Positions 62,795 through 64,000 of a stretch of DNA of 64,000 nt are shown here, piece after piece; position 1 is the stretch's first letter; each line of letters opens with the position of its first letter. A model generated the notes under the pieces. That model did not search any database. It worked only from the letters and a program-made list of their open reading frames with translations, and was not told where the DNA came from. The stretch is from Oegoconia quadripuncta (taxonomy: Eukaryota; Arthropoda; Insecta; Lepidoptera; Autostichidae). The stretch is from assembly GCA_949316235.1 (NCBI GenBank), contig OX438754.1:2837501-2901500 (forward strand), given 5' to 3'. The position numbers and the translations under genes were made by a program.

Positions 62795-63115
62795 TTAGGT
62801 CCTAACATATGAAATTGGCGTTTTGTAAGGAAGTAACCAAAAGTCTATTATTTCAAAATATAATATATTTATTTAATCAAAGTATGTACCATTGCTATTT
62901 ATGCACTTTTGCCATCTCATAGGTAGGTCATTGATCCCTTTACTAAAAAAACCATTCGGACGGGAATCAATAAAATCCTTTTTTCAACAAGGTTCCTATT
63001 GATGTACAAAATCTTCCTTTTAACAAATTTAAAGATTCTATATAACAGGAACTTATTAATAAAGCATATTGTAAAATATGAGAACGGCGAATCTGATCTT
63101 CCAGACGGCATATGC
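62795..63115 (-). mobile_element. Mariner 3' end with transposase C-terminus
   Basis: Terminal sequence ttaggtcctaacatatgaaa ttggcgttttgt. The minus strand reads DFIDSRPNGFFSKGIND, LPMRWQKCINSNGTYFD, stop at 62873-62875, the 'F......F...GI..LP.RW.K......YF' end of mariner transposases. Upstream parts are frame-shifted and then lost. Confidence 0.8.
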
Positions 63116-64000
63116 TGTGGAACTCAATCTACTCTCTAAAGATTCTATATGTGGTCCCCACTGAAGCTTGGAGTCGAAAGTAATACTCGGGACTCCCCTC
63201 AGGAATACCCCACTAAAACCCTGCGGCGACCTCCCTCGGCGATGCGGGGATCAGCACTTAGATTATGTAACTTCATCGGTATTGTCTTCGATTACGTTGA
63301 CCAATAAGAAACCGTCAAATTGCCGAGTGAGCAATGAGTCAACCAATCACATGTCACAATGAAACAGATGACGATAACGATGAAGGTATGTAATAGAACC
63401 CCTGGGTCATCATCTGCTTCCAGAGTCCGACAGACACGACAGATCCGACTTATCAAACCTGTCATAAAATTTCAAAATGTATTACGCATTAGACCCCCTG
63501 ACTAAATTTAGCAAAAATTCCGTCGCCGATAACGATTTTTATCACACTGACGCAACATTAGGTATGTATTGCTTATGTGAACTCGAAATGGTAATAATAG
63601 CCCGGGTTTAGTGAAGGTGATGAAAGAATGGTCGAGGCGTGGTTCAGCAAACGAGATATCGAATAGGTGAAACGAATGTACGGTTAATTTGTGCATTTTA
63701 GATAAGTACCTATATAAATTGAAAATTTTGAAATCCTCCGAAAGATACTCACTCTAACTCACACAGGTGCGACAGAAAACCAACACCTCACTCTTTAAGT
63801 GAAGCATTAAGTCGAGTCGTAACCACTACTGGCAGTACCAATGTTACCAGTACCACCACTGTGGTGGTATTCTGCTGACACCGGAGGGTGGAATTTTAAA
63901 TGTGTTTAGTGTTATTAAATTAAAAACTAACACAATACACATACATAGCAATATTTACATTCATTAAGAATTTATATGAATTGTAATACATTGTTGTGTT
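63116..64000. other. Intergenic, little recognised
   Basis: 63180-63250 holds the short repeat shared with 28020-28095. The remainder shows no exon, RNA gene or repeat copy that I can support. Confidence 0.4.

Overview
The window is nuclear DNA from an animal, almost certainly a moth or butterfly. The protein-coding segments are short exons with GT..AG borders inside long AT-rich introns. The interspersed repeats are ones I associate with Lepidoptera: tRNA-headed SINEs, LINE 3' ends carrying the 'agggcggcaaacg...cgggtcacctgatgg' type tail, an RTE tail with 'acttcgtccgcgtgg', a Helitron-like end pair, mariner, and many MITEs. There is no operon structure, and the longest real coding exon is about 1.35 kb. 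All identifications come from reading the sequence; no database search was possible.

Four host genes are visible. (1) 296-1421 (+): the last two coding exons of a major-facilitator transporter resembling the SV2/SVOP group; the rest lies left of the window. (2) 6058-11156 (+): a complete six-exon phosphopantothenate-cysteine ligase gene (PPCS, coenzyme A synthesis), with every splice phase consistent and 322 residues. (3) 29701-39660 (+): eight exons of a TOG-domain protein of the TOGARAM/crescerin family (microtubule and cilium related), consisting of a long acidic linker followed by one complete C-terminal TOG domain. Its 5' exons were not found. (4) 55006-55238 (-): a small secreted-peptide gene with a TATA box and a polyadenylation signal, whose reading frame is broken by one indel in a G/C run.

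Layout. 0-2.3 kb holds the transporter 3' end and a 721-bp DNA element with a 9-bp target duplication. 2.8-5.9 kb is featureless. 6-11.2 kb is PPCS, with SINEs, a nested LINE and a duplicated exon fragment in its introns. 11.2-29.3 kb is gene-poor and holds a minisatellite, several MITE families, LINE tails, and a mariner-like element nested in an RTE tail. 29.7-39.7 kb is the TOG gene; its penultimate exon-intron junction has been amplified six times as an exact 61-bp tandem repeat. 40.4-42.4 kb holds two satellite arrays: a 67/69-bp dimeric array and a 147-bp MITE-derived array that reverses orientation. 42.8-54 kb is repeats, including a second mariner-like element with a transposase remnant. 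55 kb holds the secreted-peptide gene. 56-64 kb holds a dense set of MITEs, a Helitron-like element, a SINE and a mariner 3' end.

The four genes show no functional link; the neighbourhood is ordinary eukaryotic gene order. The most unusual structures are the amplified splice junction with six identical donors and six TGACGTCA sites, the inverted 147-bp satellite, the elements with clean target-site duplications, and the frame-broken secreted peptide.
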